A stretch of DNA of 16,800 bases from an uncultured Spirochaetia bacterium (GTDB lineage: Bacteria > Spirochaetota > UBA6919), in the NCBI GenBank assembly GCA_913053665.1, contig CAJXGR010000028.1, positions 1 through 16,800 of the forward strand, written 5' to 3'. Below are positions 8,901-14,520 of this stretch, piece after piece. A program made the translations under genes and the position numbers. Each line of letters starts with the position of its first letter. Positions within the stretch are counted from its first letter, which is position 1. The notes under the pieces are model-generated. The model worked only from the letters and a program-made list of their open reading frames with translations, ran no database searches and was not told the DNA's origin.

Positions 8901-10608
8901 CTTAGCCAAGGCCCTCACAAACGAAGAGTCGGATGCTGTCCAGAAATCTGTTCCTATACTCCCTCATGGCCTTGAAACCATCGACCCTGTTGTCACGGAA
9001 CTCAGACAAAATCAAAATAAATACATTCATAACGTGATCTTTAAGGATAATTATATCCCTAATTTCAGTGAGTTGAAAATAGATATAGCTCCAAGTGTTG
9101 TAGTGGCCATGAATTCCGCATTGCCCTATTTAGTAAAAGAACCCTATGGCTGTGTTGAACAGACCATGAGCCGATTTCTCCCATTAGTTTTGGTGGATGA
9201 CATCATGAAAAAGATGTCTTACAATGATAACAGCCTGAAGGAGAAGATCGCCACCTACTACAAAACGGGGGTTCAGCGTCTCTATCACTTACAACATAGT
9301 GATGGGGGATGGGGATGGTGGGTTGACGACGTGACTCATCCATATATGACTGCCTATGCCTTATCAGGACTTCTTTTAGCCAAGAAGATAGGTCGAGATG
9401 TCAAGCCTGGTGTCCTACAAAAGGGGATAAAATCTTTACAGCGGCAGATCCAGTCAACTAAACTGGATAATACAACAAGAGTATTCATGCTCAGGGCATT
9501 GACAATGGCCGGCAAGGGCGATAAAAAGATGACCCAATCTCTTTTCAAAGCCAGAAAAAAGCTGAACCCCTATGCCAGAGGTATTCTCATAGAAATATTA
9601 CAAAGACAGGGGGAGACCCTAAAAGCTCGGGTTCTCATGAAAAGCCTTGTGAAAGAAGCGATCCCGGATTCGATCGGTGTGTACTGGGCGGGTAAAGACT
9701 GGCATTACAACTGGCAGGATGACTCAGAAGAGACCACAGCCAATGTAGTGAGAGCCATTGCCTTTGTAGACAGTGATCAGGCGGTAGTTTCGAGAGGTAT
9801 TCAGTGGATGATGAGCCAAAGACGTGACACCCATTGGAGGTCCACCAAAAGCACCGCAATCATGATCCACGCACTCTATGACATTGCAAAACGACGCAAG
9901 GAGCTTTCACCCAATTATACAGCAAAACTATACTTAAACGGCAATCTCTATCGCAGTATCCAGGTAGGAGGCCCTCAACAATCCCTGAAGTCCTTTTCGA
10001 TAACGGTTCCTGAGAAAGATCTTATTAGGGGAATCAATGTTGTCAAAATTGTAAAAGAGGGAACGGGCACTCTATACTACTCTTCAGCTTTTAAATATTA
10101 TGAAAGGGCCAAATGGTTCAAGAGGAAAGATCATGGTTTCAGTATCAGCCGAAAGTACTATCGACTTGTCAAAGAGAAACGTAGAGGGGAAGTTCGATAT
10201 AGAAAAGTCCCCGTAAGAGATCGTGTTGTCACAGGCGATATCATTCTCGCTGAACTCACTGTGAACCTTAAGAAGAAGGGTAGAGAGTACGTGTTGATAG
10301 AAGATCGGCTCCCATCAGGGTGTGAGGTCATCAAAAAGGATCGTGGCTTTACTATAGAGGGAAGCAAACGTTATAAAGGTTATCGATCCTGGGATGAACA
10401 ATATTATGCGGCTAGAGAAGTTCACGATGAGAGGATAGGTATCGCAAAAACCCGTGTCTATAAGCGTAACTTCAGGATAGAATACCTGATGAGAGCTGAG
10501 ATACCCGGTGATTACCGTGTGATGCCGGCAAATGTGAGTTTAATGTACTATCCTCAAGTGGGTGGCAGGAGCAATGAGTTTAAATTGAGGATTATGGACA
10601 AAAAATAA
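5914..10608 (+). CDS. yfaS: Bacterial alpha-2-macroglobulin with intact thioester motif
   Basis: Large protease-trap protein of 1564 residues, a normal size for bacterial members. A Sec signal peptide ends near Ala25-Asp26; there is no lipobox, so it is probably soluble in the periplasm. Successive macroglobulin domains follow: a Carb-regulatory/MG-like part near 200-255; MG2 starting at the YTSRPVYRPGQ motif (291-301); more MG domains to about 645; the bait-region domain about 653-840; and the A2M domain with LWLPSVVTN and PDNLTRWR (869-895). The thioester domain (about 1050-1330) has PYGCVEQT, in which Cys1080 and Gln1083 would form the reactive thioester, then SDGGWGWW near 1130. A C-terminal MG10-type domain ends the protein (about 1345-1560). 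A protease cleaving the bait would trigger conformational change and covalent capture. AGAAGGAG lies eight bases before the ATG, 13 bases after the yfaT-like stop. The 432-508 stretch is unusually rich in Tyr. Confidence 0.95.
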   Translation: MKRKAHWILYLTVVLSIFLSNTIYADYLEMASEKIFSPGEKTWVTVGSYRTQKVGIRIYKLDSPKEYLTGLKSIHYPKVETKRKAAHFFQLKANLKNKLARQWRTFIRGNFNSTMRKDLISGLGLKLGKSIESRESDFDLFPVLKGYKLLKKMDYRLKKGKHYWSYTKIPLGLTKKGIYLIEGVYKSKAAYTVVIISDISFVAKSYRTGRLIFVTDRKTGKPIKGAKIEIYKNKKRIRDGKTNSQGLFQYKSSKGEGNRIIIFAQKGQDFSLSDPYFYRGYYRPSGACYIYTSRPVYRPGQKVSFKAIVRELKGEVYQLPRKGNEVQIKVKDTAQKELFNKYLKVNDFGTIHGELKLKESSSLGNYVIEANYQNSKYTYYFKVDKYKKPEYEVKVKTDKKFYIKGDTIRATIKAKYFFGSPVSKGKVEYHVYRTRYTVPWYDTNYGWYYSSSEAGNYEYSRSQEVKSSSDIKLKPDGTVDIVIDTKKIDAEYRDRYSYYRYKEPDYRYRITATVVDQSRRHINGSSTVLVTRSDHYLKVSTSRWLYEPSKPVDIQIIAKRFDGTLAQKQKVQISFYQETWEKVNGKYKYKEKLLGRKNGVTNSRGLFKANYTPSKAMWLVVKASSRDRNHNKTSSKRYIYIYDSSGGADHRGTGAISIIADKSSYRLGDQAKLVFNSPVKKGYLLVTCEANSIPFIKVIPIRKGRANLNLKLIDALTPNTWVNGTLVFNNKLYTARKEIIAPPVQKFINIKVISNKKQYKPGEKAQFRIIATNYRGKPVRSEVSLGVVDASVYSIAPERAVDIRKYFYNRKYNGVSTISSLYFRFTGEFRDKKLMSLLQNKKTTSLASYKEDDTLKQPKIRKDFKDEILWLPSVVTNSRGEATVNFQFPDNLTRWRTTVRAVTKDTLVGNIVHKVLVRKNLLVRLALPRFYREKDKAIVSTIVHNYLKSPKKVHISLEGKGFKLINKGKKLVRIPRNGEIRIDWKIQAEKPGTATFLAKALTNEESDAVQKSVPILPHGLETIDPVVTELRQNQNKYIHNVIFKDNYIPNFSELKIDIAPSVVVAMNSALPYLVKEPYGCVEQTMSRFLPLVLVDDIMKKMSYNDNSLKEKIATYYKTGVQRLYHLQHSDGGWGWWVDDVTHPYMTAYALSGLLLAKKIGRDVKPGVLQKGIKSLQRQIQSTKLDNTTRVFMLRALTMAGKGDKKMTQSLFKARKKLNPYARGILIEILQRQGETLKARVLMKSLVKEAIPDSIGVYWAGKDWHYNWQDDSEETTANVVRAIAFVDSDQAVVSRGIQWMMSQRRDTHWRSTKSTAIMIHALYDIAKRRKELSPNYTAKLYLNGNLYRSIQVGGPQQSLKSFSITVPEKDLIRGINVVKIVKEGTGTLYYSSAFKYYERAKWFKRKDHGFSISRKYYRLVKEKRRGEVRYRKVPVRDRVVTGDIILAELTVNLKKKGREYVLIEDRLPSGCEVIKKDRGFTIEGSKRYKGYRSWDEQYYAAREVHDERIGIAKTRVYKRNFRIEYLMRAEIPGDYRVMPANVSLMYYPQVGGRSNEFKLRIMDKK

Positions 10609-10769
10609 CTTCTTATATGAGGATTTCCTTGTATAGCTCGTTTATACATTAATTAAAAAGCGTCTAATTTTTACTATTATCCGTAATTAAAGGAAAAATG
10701 TGAGGACATATAGAAAGTGAGGTGTTCTAATGAATTAGGGTATCTGAATCGACTCAAAAAGGTAATATT
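10609..10769. other. Intergenic region after the A2M gene
   Basis: This gap holds a weak inverted repeat, TGTATA (10630-10635) and TATACA (10643-10648) with a 7-base loop. No T-run follows it, so it is not a convincing intrinsic terminator. I also see no confident promoter for the small gene that follows; read-through from the macroglobulin operon is possible. Confidence 0.4.
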
Positions 10770-11000
10770 ATGATCTGTGAATATTGCAATATGTACACCA
10801 CTCATTCTCTAAATCGAGTGGCTGGTCTTCTCAGAGAGATTAAAAGCAAATACATGCTCAGCAACGTTGAATATGTTTGTGATCCATGCTTTTCCAAGTT
10901 TAAAGCCGCCGAACAGTGGCACGTTAAATCTCATATCATTTATAACTCAAATCAAAAAATCCTTCGCGAAAGCAAGTTGTCAGCGGCATTTAGGAAGTAA
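10770..11000 (+). CDS. Small CxxC...CxxC putative zinc-binding protein
   Basis: The 76-residue basic protein has CEYC at residues 3-6 and CDPC at 37-40. This pair of knuckles would form one four-cysteine zinc ribbon or treble-clef site, and there is no signal peptide, so it is probably cytoplasmic. The C-terminal third is Lys/Arg/Ser-rich. An AAGG stretch lies about eight bases before the ATG. The last 11 bases overlap the 3' end of the convergent peptide deformylase gene. I do not recognise the family. A nucleic-acid-binding or regulatory role is possible but rests only on the Cys pattern. The paired motifs and start signal argue that it is a real gene. Confidence 0.7.
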   Translation: MICEYCNMYTTHSLNRVAGLLREIKSKYMLSNVEYVCDPCFSKFKAAEQWHVKSHIIYNSNQKILRESKLSAAFRK

Positions 11001-11529
11001 TACCTGCTTTATGTTTCTTAAACTCAGACAAAAAGCTTAGGGATGATAAATCTTCCATTCGATCCAAAAACACTTTTCCAAAAAGATGATCCGTTTCATG
11101 TTGTATCACTATAGAAAGAAAATCCTCTGCAATCTCTGTGTGACAGATGCCCTTCTCATCATAAAAGACAACCTGTATTTTTTGACACCTAGGAACTAAT
11201 CCTCGCATATCCGGAACGCTCAAACAACCTTCCCAGGATTCTATTTGTTCATGGGTCAAGTATTCAACCTGTGGATTGATCATCACCATTTTTGGGATTT
11301 CAGGGGCTTCTGGATAGCGACTTGAACTTTGAGACTCTATCACTACAATTTGTTTAGATACATGAACTTGTGGAGCGGCTAGCCCAAGACCTTCATACTC
11401 ATGCATTGTATCAATCATATCCTTTATGAGAGACTGAATGCTATCAGATGAGATCTCATCTTCATGGACTGGACAGGCTATTTCTCTTAGGATAGGATGT
11501 CCAAGCCGTGCTACTTTCAATATCGCCAT
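10990..11529 (-). CDS. def: Peptide deformylase
   Basis: Metalloenzyme that removes the N-formyl group from nascent proteins at the ribosome. All three family motifs are intact in 179 residues: motif 1 GLGLAAPQ (47-54, with Gln54), motif 2 EGCLSVP (100-106, metal ligand Cys102), and motif 3 HETDH (144-148, ligands His144 and His148, catalytic Glu145). An N-terminal ILREIACPV (13-21) is also typical. It starts 36 bases after the stop of the Asp-rich protein gene, with GGGAAGGGA upstream of the ATG, so the two are probably cotranscribed. The usual neighbour fmt (methionyl-tRNA formyltransferase) is not in this window. It converges on and overlaps the small CxxC gene by 11 bases. Confidence 0.97.
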   Translation of the reverse strand: MAILKVARLGHPILREIACPVHEDEISSDSIQSLIKDMIDTMHEYEGLGLAAPQVHVSKQIVVIESQSSSRYPEAPEIPKMVMINPQVEYLTHEQIESWEGCLSVPDMRGLVPRCQKIQVVFYDEKGICHTEIAEDFLSIVIQHETDHLFGKVFLDRMEDLSSLSFLSEFKKHKAGITS

Positions 11530-11565
11530 TTCTCTATTCCCTTCCCATTATTGGAAGAGCAATGG

Positions 11566-12930
11566 TTAAAGAGAGACCTCTTCCTCAGAATCGTCATCAT
11601 CATCGTCATCTCCACTGTCATCGTCGTCATCGTCGCTATCGTCATCATCTCCACTGTCATCGTCGTCGTCATCATCTCCACTGTCATCGTCGTCATCCCC
11701 ATCATCATCCCCATCGTCTTCACTCTCACCTTTATCCTCAGGGGATTCAGCCTTTGATTTTCCACCTTCACGTTTTTTGATGTAGGCTTTAAAAGCTTCT
11801 GCCAGGATCAGATAATCATCACTTGCCGCTTCAATCTTGTTTTTGGTTTGATTGTCAGTCTCAGCTGCTGGACTATAGTAGATCTGGATCAAGTAGTTGA
11901 CAGACACCTCTCGAACTTTAGGATGGCTGTTTCCAAGTCCAGCAATAAGAATATCCACAGGATTATCCAGTGAGTAGATGGGTATATTTTCATCAGATTC
12001 TTTGTCGTCAATTTTTTGAGTGATCACCCAAAACACCCTTGGACTCAATCGCCTAAAGTCTTTTGCTTTTAAGGAACCTGTTTTTAAGCGTTCAAGGGTA
12101 ATTTCTCTTGTAATAAACAAATCAAGGGCATTGATTTCCTTATAAACAGTTTCACTCACGGGCTCGCCAACTAATGTTCGGCTTAAATATTTCTTTTTCG
12201 TAACCGTTTCAATATACCAGATTCGTCTTGTATCTGGTTGCATGGCAACGATCGTGTTGTAGTAGAGTGTTCTGTATTTATTGCTCAGTTTTTCCTTTTC
12301 TTTTTCAGTTAACTCTAAGCCATCCCTTGTTTTACTAGGTATTACTATCCCTTTAAGAGCCTTAATCAGATCCCTTAAGGAAAGGGCACTGGTTAGCCTT
12401 ATACGTGGATCTACGTTATAAAGCCCTCCAAGAAAGGATTTAATAAGCTTTATCTTGGCTTTTGGCTTTCCTGCTAAATCATCGATGGGCGATTTCTTGT
12501 TTTTCTTGGCATCTTCACCAATGATCAGCATCAGGTTTTCAAATCTATGATAACGTATTTTTACCAGGAACTTCTTGTCGCCTCCCTTGATCCTCTCAAT
12601 TTGTCGCATAGCAAAGACTGTTCTGATCCCTTTCTTTGGCTCTTGAGATTTGGCTGTCTTACCATCTCCTCTGTCTGAATCGTCGTCATCGTCATCACCT
12701 ACATCATCCCCCTCTGAATCATCATCGTCATCGTCATCAGCCACATCATCTCCCTCTGAATCATCGTCGTCATCTCCTATATTACCTTCGTCTCCAGCCT
12801 CTTCATCAGCCTGGACCAGGTAATGAGTGGAATGATCCTTCAAGACCCTGTTGTCAAGAGGATTGGCTGTAGTAAGCTTACTCAAAATAAAAAGCCCAAT
12901 AAATAGACCCAAGATGGCTAAAATCTTCAT
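11566..12930 (-). CDS. Secreted protein with Asp-rich tracts flanking a HEAT-like core
   Basis: The 454-residue product has a clear Sec signal peptide (cleavage near TTA22-N23). An acidic tract follows (about residues 45-90), with roughly two dozen Asp in a 14-residue SEGDDV-type repeat. The core of about 300 residues contains YNVDPRIRLTSALSLRDL and NSHPKVREVSVNYLIQIY, helical patterns resembling HEAT/ARM repeats. The C terminus has a second tract in which 34 of 44 residues are Asp, broken by Ser-Gly. Both tracts could bind divalent cations such as calcium, or act as highly charged spacers; that is inference. A longer frame from TTG 12945 exists, but ATG 12930 is preferred: GAGGAG (12938-12943) lies seven bases upstream and would otherwise be inside the coding sequence. 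Peptide deformylase follows after 36 bases. I do not recognise a named family. Confidence 0.85.
   Translation of the reverse strand: MKILAILGLFIGLFILSKLTTANPLDNRVLKDHSTHYLVQADEEAGDEGNIGDDDDDSEGDDVADDDDDDDSEGDDVGDDDDDDSDRGDGKTAKSQEPKKGIRTVFAMRQIERIKGGDKKFLVKIRYHRFENLMLIIGEDAKKNKKSPIDDLAGKPKAKIKLIKSFLGGLYNVDPRIRLTSALSLRDLIKALKGIVIPSKTRDGLELTEKEKEKLSNKYRTLYYNTIVAMQPDTRRIWYIETVTKKKYLSRTLVGEPVSETVYKEINALDLFITREITLERLKTGSLKAKDFRRLSPRVFWVITQKIDDKESDENIPIYSLDNPVDILIAGLGNSHPKVREVSVNYLIQIYYSPAAETDNQTKNKIEAASDDYLILAEAFKAYIKKREGGKSKAESPEDKGESEDDGDDDGDDDDDSGDDDDDDDSGDDDDSDDDDDDSGDDDDDDDSEEEVSL
11569..11727. repeat. Trinucleotide-type low-complexity repeat encoding the C-terminal Asp tract
   Basis: On the plus strand this is an array of atc/gtc/tcc triplets. 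Within it a 22-base unit beginning catctccactgtc occurs identically three times, at 11607-11628, 11646-11667 and 11673-11694. All offsets (39 and 27 bases) are multiples of three, so unit gain or loss would keep the reading frame. Confidence 0.8.
12671..12780. repeat. In-frame repeat encoding the N-terminal Asp tract
   Basis: Two near-identical copies beginning acatcatc(c/t)ccctctg, at 12701-12723 and 12743-12765, recur with a 42-base (14-codon) period among gtc/atc triplets. They encode the repeated SEGDDV plus Asp-run unit of the secreted Asp-rich protein. Confidence 0.75.
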
Positions 12931-12999
12931 TTGATTTCTCCTCAAATTAATCCTATTTCAACATATAAAATGTTTTCCCTGAACTTGATAAACGCTACA

Positions 13000-13027
13000 A
13001 ATATAATATAATTTCTAAGGAAGTCAA
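13000..13027 (-). promoter_or_regulatory. Sigma-70-type promoter for the Asp-rich protein-def unit
   Basis: On the minus strand TTGACT (13022-13027) and TATATT (13000-13005) are separated by 16 bases. The predicted leader before the ATG at 12930 is about 60 bases. The AT-rich surroundings offer other -10 registers, but this pairing is the best. Confidence 0.65.
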
Positions 13028-13086
13028 AAGCATACAAGTACTTTTCAGAAAAAGATTCGACATTTAGATGATAAATTGTAATTTTT

Positions 13087-13108
13087 TATTTTAGGCGCCC
13101 ATAAAATA
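13087..13108. repeat. Inverted repeat between the PilZ gene and the Asp-rich protein gene
   Basis: TATTTTA (13087-13093) and TAAAATA (13102-13108) are perfect 7-base complements around an 8-base loop that contains the palindrome GGCGCC. It lies just past the stop of the PilZ gene. On the minus strand it is followed by A residues rather than a T-run, so it is not a standard terminator for that gene. It could instead be a processed or stabilising hairpin, or an operator. Confidence 0.5.
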
Positions 13109-13114
13109 GGCTTC

Positions 13115-13477
13115 TTAAGGTTTCAAGGTATTCTCTAATACATGCTGATGAAGTAATTTGCTGTCCTGTTCATATTTATATTCAAATTGCATGCGTACTT
13201 TGTATTGATCATTGGAAGGAAGTTTTGATATATCAATCACTTCCCCTTTTAGATAGACTGGGAGTTCCTCTCCCTTAAGGTTGAGTTCAACTTCCAGAAA
13301 TGTTTTTACTGGCAATTCCATGTCAGAAAGAAAAAGCAACCCACCTTCACTCACGTTTATGGATAGAGCAGAACCTTCACCTTCTGTTATATTAGATCCA
13401 AAGCCTATCGAATAAATAATCGTATACTTGATCGCGATGGATTCATTGAGCCTGATATACTCCCTTCGATCTTCCAT
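13115..13477 (-). CDS. PilZ-domain c-di-GMP receptor protein
   Basis: A single PilZ domain of 120 residues. Both c-di-GMP-binding motifs are visible: RREYIR at 4-9 (the RxxxR arginines being 5 and 9) and NVSEGG at 41-46 (D/N-x-S-x-x-G), followed by the usual GGLLF strand. It is cytoplasmic and probably alters motility, adhesion or envelope behaviour when c-di-GMP rises; the partner is unknown. It begins two bases after the stop of a 64-residue basic protein and must be cotranscribed with it from the promoter at 13704-13732. It has no strong ribosome-binding site of its own, so translational coupling is likely. Confidence 0.9.
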   Translation of the reverse strand: MEDRREYIRLNESIAIKYTIIYSIGFGSNITEGEGSALSINVSEGGLLFLSDMELPVKTFLEVELNLKGEELPVYLKGEVIDISKLPSNDQYKVRMQFEYKYEQDSKLLHQHVLENTLKP

Positions 13478-13479
13478 GG

Positions 13480-13674
13480 CTAGACTTCTACATCGACGAG
13501 ACTACCCAAGTCGTCCATTTGATATTTATGGATTTTCTTTTCCTTACGATCTGGCGAGGCATTTTTTCTTTTATTTCTAGGATGCGATTTCTTACGCCTG
13601 GATGAATATCGACTAATCAAGTTGCCTTCCTGATAGAGGCGATCGGTAGGCTCAACAATATCTCCATCAAACAT
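13480..13674 (-). CDS. Small very basic protein upstream of the PilZ gene
   Basis: The 64-residue protein has an acidic start, a central stretch (about 24-50) dense in Lys and Arg, and a short hydrophobic end, DLGSLVDVEV. There is no signal peptide or membrane segment. An excellent ribosome-binding site (TTGGAGGG six bases before ATG) and a near-consensus promoter show it is a real, well-expressed gene. The stop is directly followed by the PilZ start. I do not recognise a family. Small Lys-rich proteins ending in a similar aliphatic-Asp tail occur, as I recall, near motility genes in some bacteria, but this is a weak resemblance. It could bind nucleic acid, membrane or the PilZ protein. Confidence 0.8.
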   Translation of the reverse strand: MFDGDIVEPTDRLYQEGNLISRYSSRRKKSHPRNKRKNASPDRKEKKIHKYQMDDLGSLVDVEV

Positions 13675-13703
13675 GATCCCTCCAATTCAATAACGTTATC
13701 ATA

Positions 13704-13732
13704 AATATAACACCATCTGTGCAGAGAATCAA
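13704..13732 (-). promoter_or_regulatory. Sigma-70-type promoter for the basic protein-PilZ pair
   Basis: On the minus strand TTGATT (13727-13732) and TATATT (13704-13709) are separated by exactly 17 bases. The -10 lies about 30 bases upstream of the ATG at 13674, and GGAGG stands between them. The remaining upstream bases to 13859 are AT-rich and show no gene. Confidence 0.75.
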
Positions 13733-13859
13733 ATATTTTTATCATATTTTCTAAGATTTCAAAGACTTTTTACCGATAACCCCTTTCTTTTTAAAAGCTT
13801 CCCAAAATAAACTCATTAGGAAAAATTGCTATCCCATTGTTTAGAGGGCATTTAAAACC

Positions 13860-14504
13860 CTATGAACTAGACTTAATAATCACTAATTCTATAATATCAT
13901 TCGCTTTTGCTCTTGTTAACTCTATAAGATTATTGACTTTAGTGACTAAGTAATTATAAGCTGATAAGGATGGGATTGCCACAATAAGACCTGCAGCAGT
14001 GGTAATGAGGGCACTCCAGATACCGTTTAACAAACTGGATGTTGTCTGAAGGCCGGCTGTAGAAGATTTGAGAATAGAAAGCTCCTGTTCGTAGGCGCTG
14101 ATCGTATTGATCATCCCAAGGACTGTTCCCAAGAGGCCTAAGAGAGGCGCAATGCTTGCAATAGTCCCTAATACAGGTATTTTGGATTCTAATTTAGGTA
14201 TCTCTCTGCTGACTGCTTCTCCCACATATTCTTTCAATTCAGAGCGGCTGGAATTAGCTTTCATTAAAGCAGGCTTGAGAATATCAGCACTTAATATACC
14301 CTTTGAATGGTCACATAGATGGATGGCATCAGGTATATTATCGCTTTCTAGTTTCTTGTAAAGATTCCCAAAAAAAGTCCTGTCATCTGATTCTGTTTTC
14401 TTTAAATAAAAAAAACGCTCAAAAAAGATAGCCAAGGAGACTATTGAACATATCCCGATAAGATACATTAAATAGCCGCCTTTTAGTATGTAAGCCCATA
14501 TCAT
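13860..14504 (-). CDS. exbB: ExbB/TolQ/MotA-family proton-channel subunit
   Basis: The 214-residue inner-membrane protein has three membrane segments, about 8-28, 108-133 and 158-185. A cytoplasmic loop lies between the first two, as in ExbB and TolQ. The diagnostic segments are LGTIASIAPLLGLLGTVLGMI and GIWSALITTAAGLIVAIPSLSAYNYL. The family forms a pentamer around an ExbD/TolR dimer and uses the proton gradient to drive TonB- or Tol-type envelope work. It starts 16 bases after clpC with GGAAGG about 12 bases upstream of the ATG, so it may be read through from clpC. No ExbD/TolR or TonB gene follows; the next gene is an unrelated basic protein with its own promoter. Whether it acts in TonB, Tol or another motor cannot be decided from sequence. 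Confidence 0.88.
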   Translation of the reverse strand: MIWAYILKGGYLMYLIGICSIVSLAIFFERFFYLKKTESDDRTFFGNLYKKLESDNIPDAIHLCDHSKGILSADILKPALMKANSSRSELKEYVGEAVSREIPKLESKIPVLGTIASIAPLLGLLGTVLGMINTISAYEQELSILKSSTAGLQTTSSLLNGIWSALITTAAGLIVAIPSLSAYNYLVTKVNNLIELTRAKANDIIELVIIKSSS

Positions 14505-14520
14505 TTATGTATTTGCCTTC

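Noticed and set aside
10630..10648. TGTATA/TATACA inverted repeat as an A2M operon terminator
   Set aside because: It is AT-only except one pair and has no following T-run, so termination is not supported.
10955..10978. Small hairpin followed by T residues downstream of def on the minus strand
   Set aside because: The stem has only four weak pairs including a G-T pair, too little to call a terminator, and it lies inside the convergent small gene.
11569..11727. CRISPR-like array
   Set aside because: The repeats are in-frame triplet low complexity within a gene, without unique spacers of constant length or cas genes.
11497..11780. His/Arg-rich and Ile/Val-rich open frames on the plus strand
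   Set aside because: They are mirror readings of the Asp-encoding triplet repeat on the minus strand. The minus-strand frame has a signal peptide, a ribosome-binding site and a structured core.
12931..12945. TTG start for the Asp-rich protein, five codons upstream
   Set aside because: The ribosome-binding site GAGGAG would lie inside the coding sequence; ATG at 12930 is correctly spaced from it.
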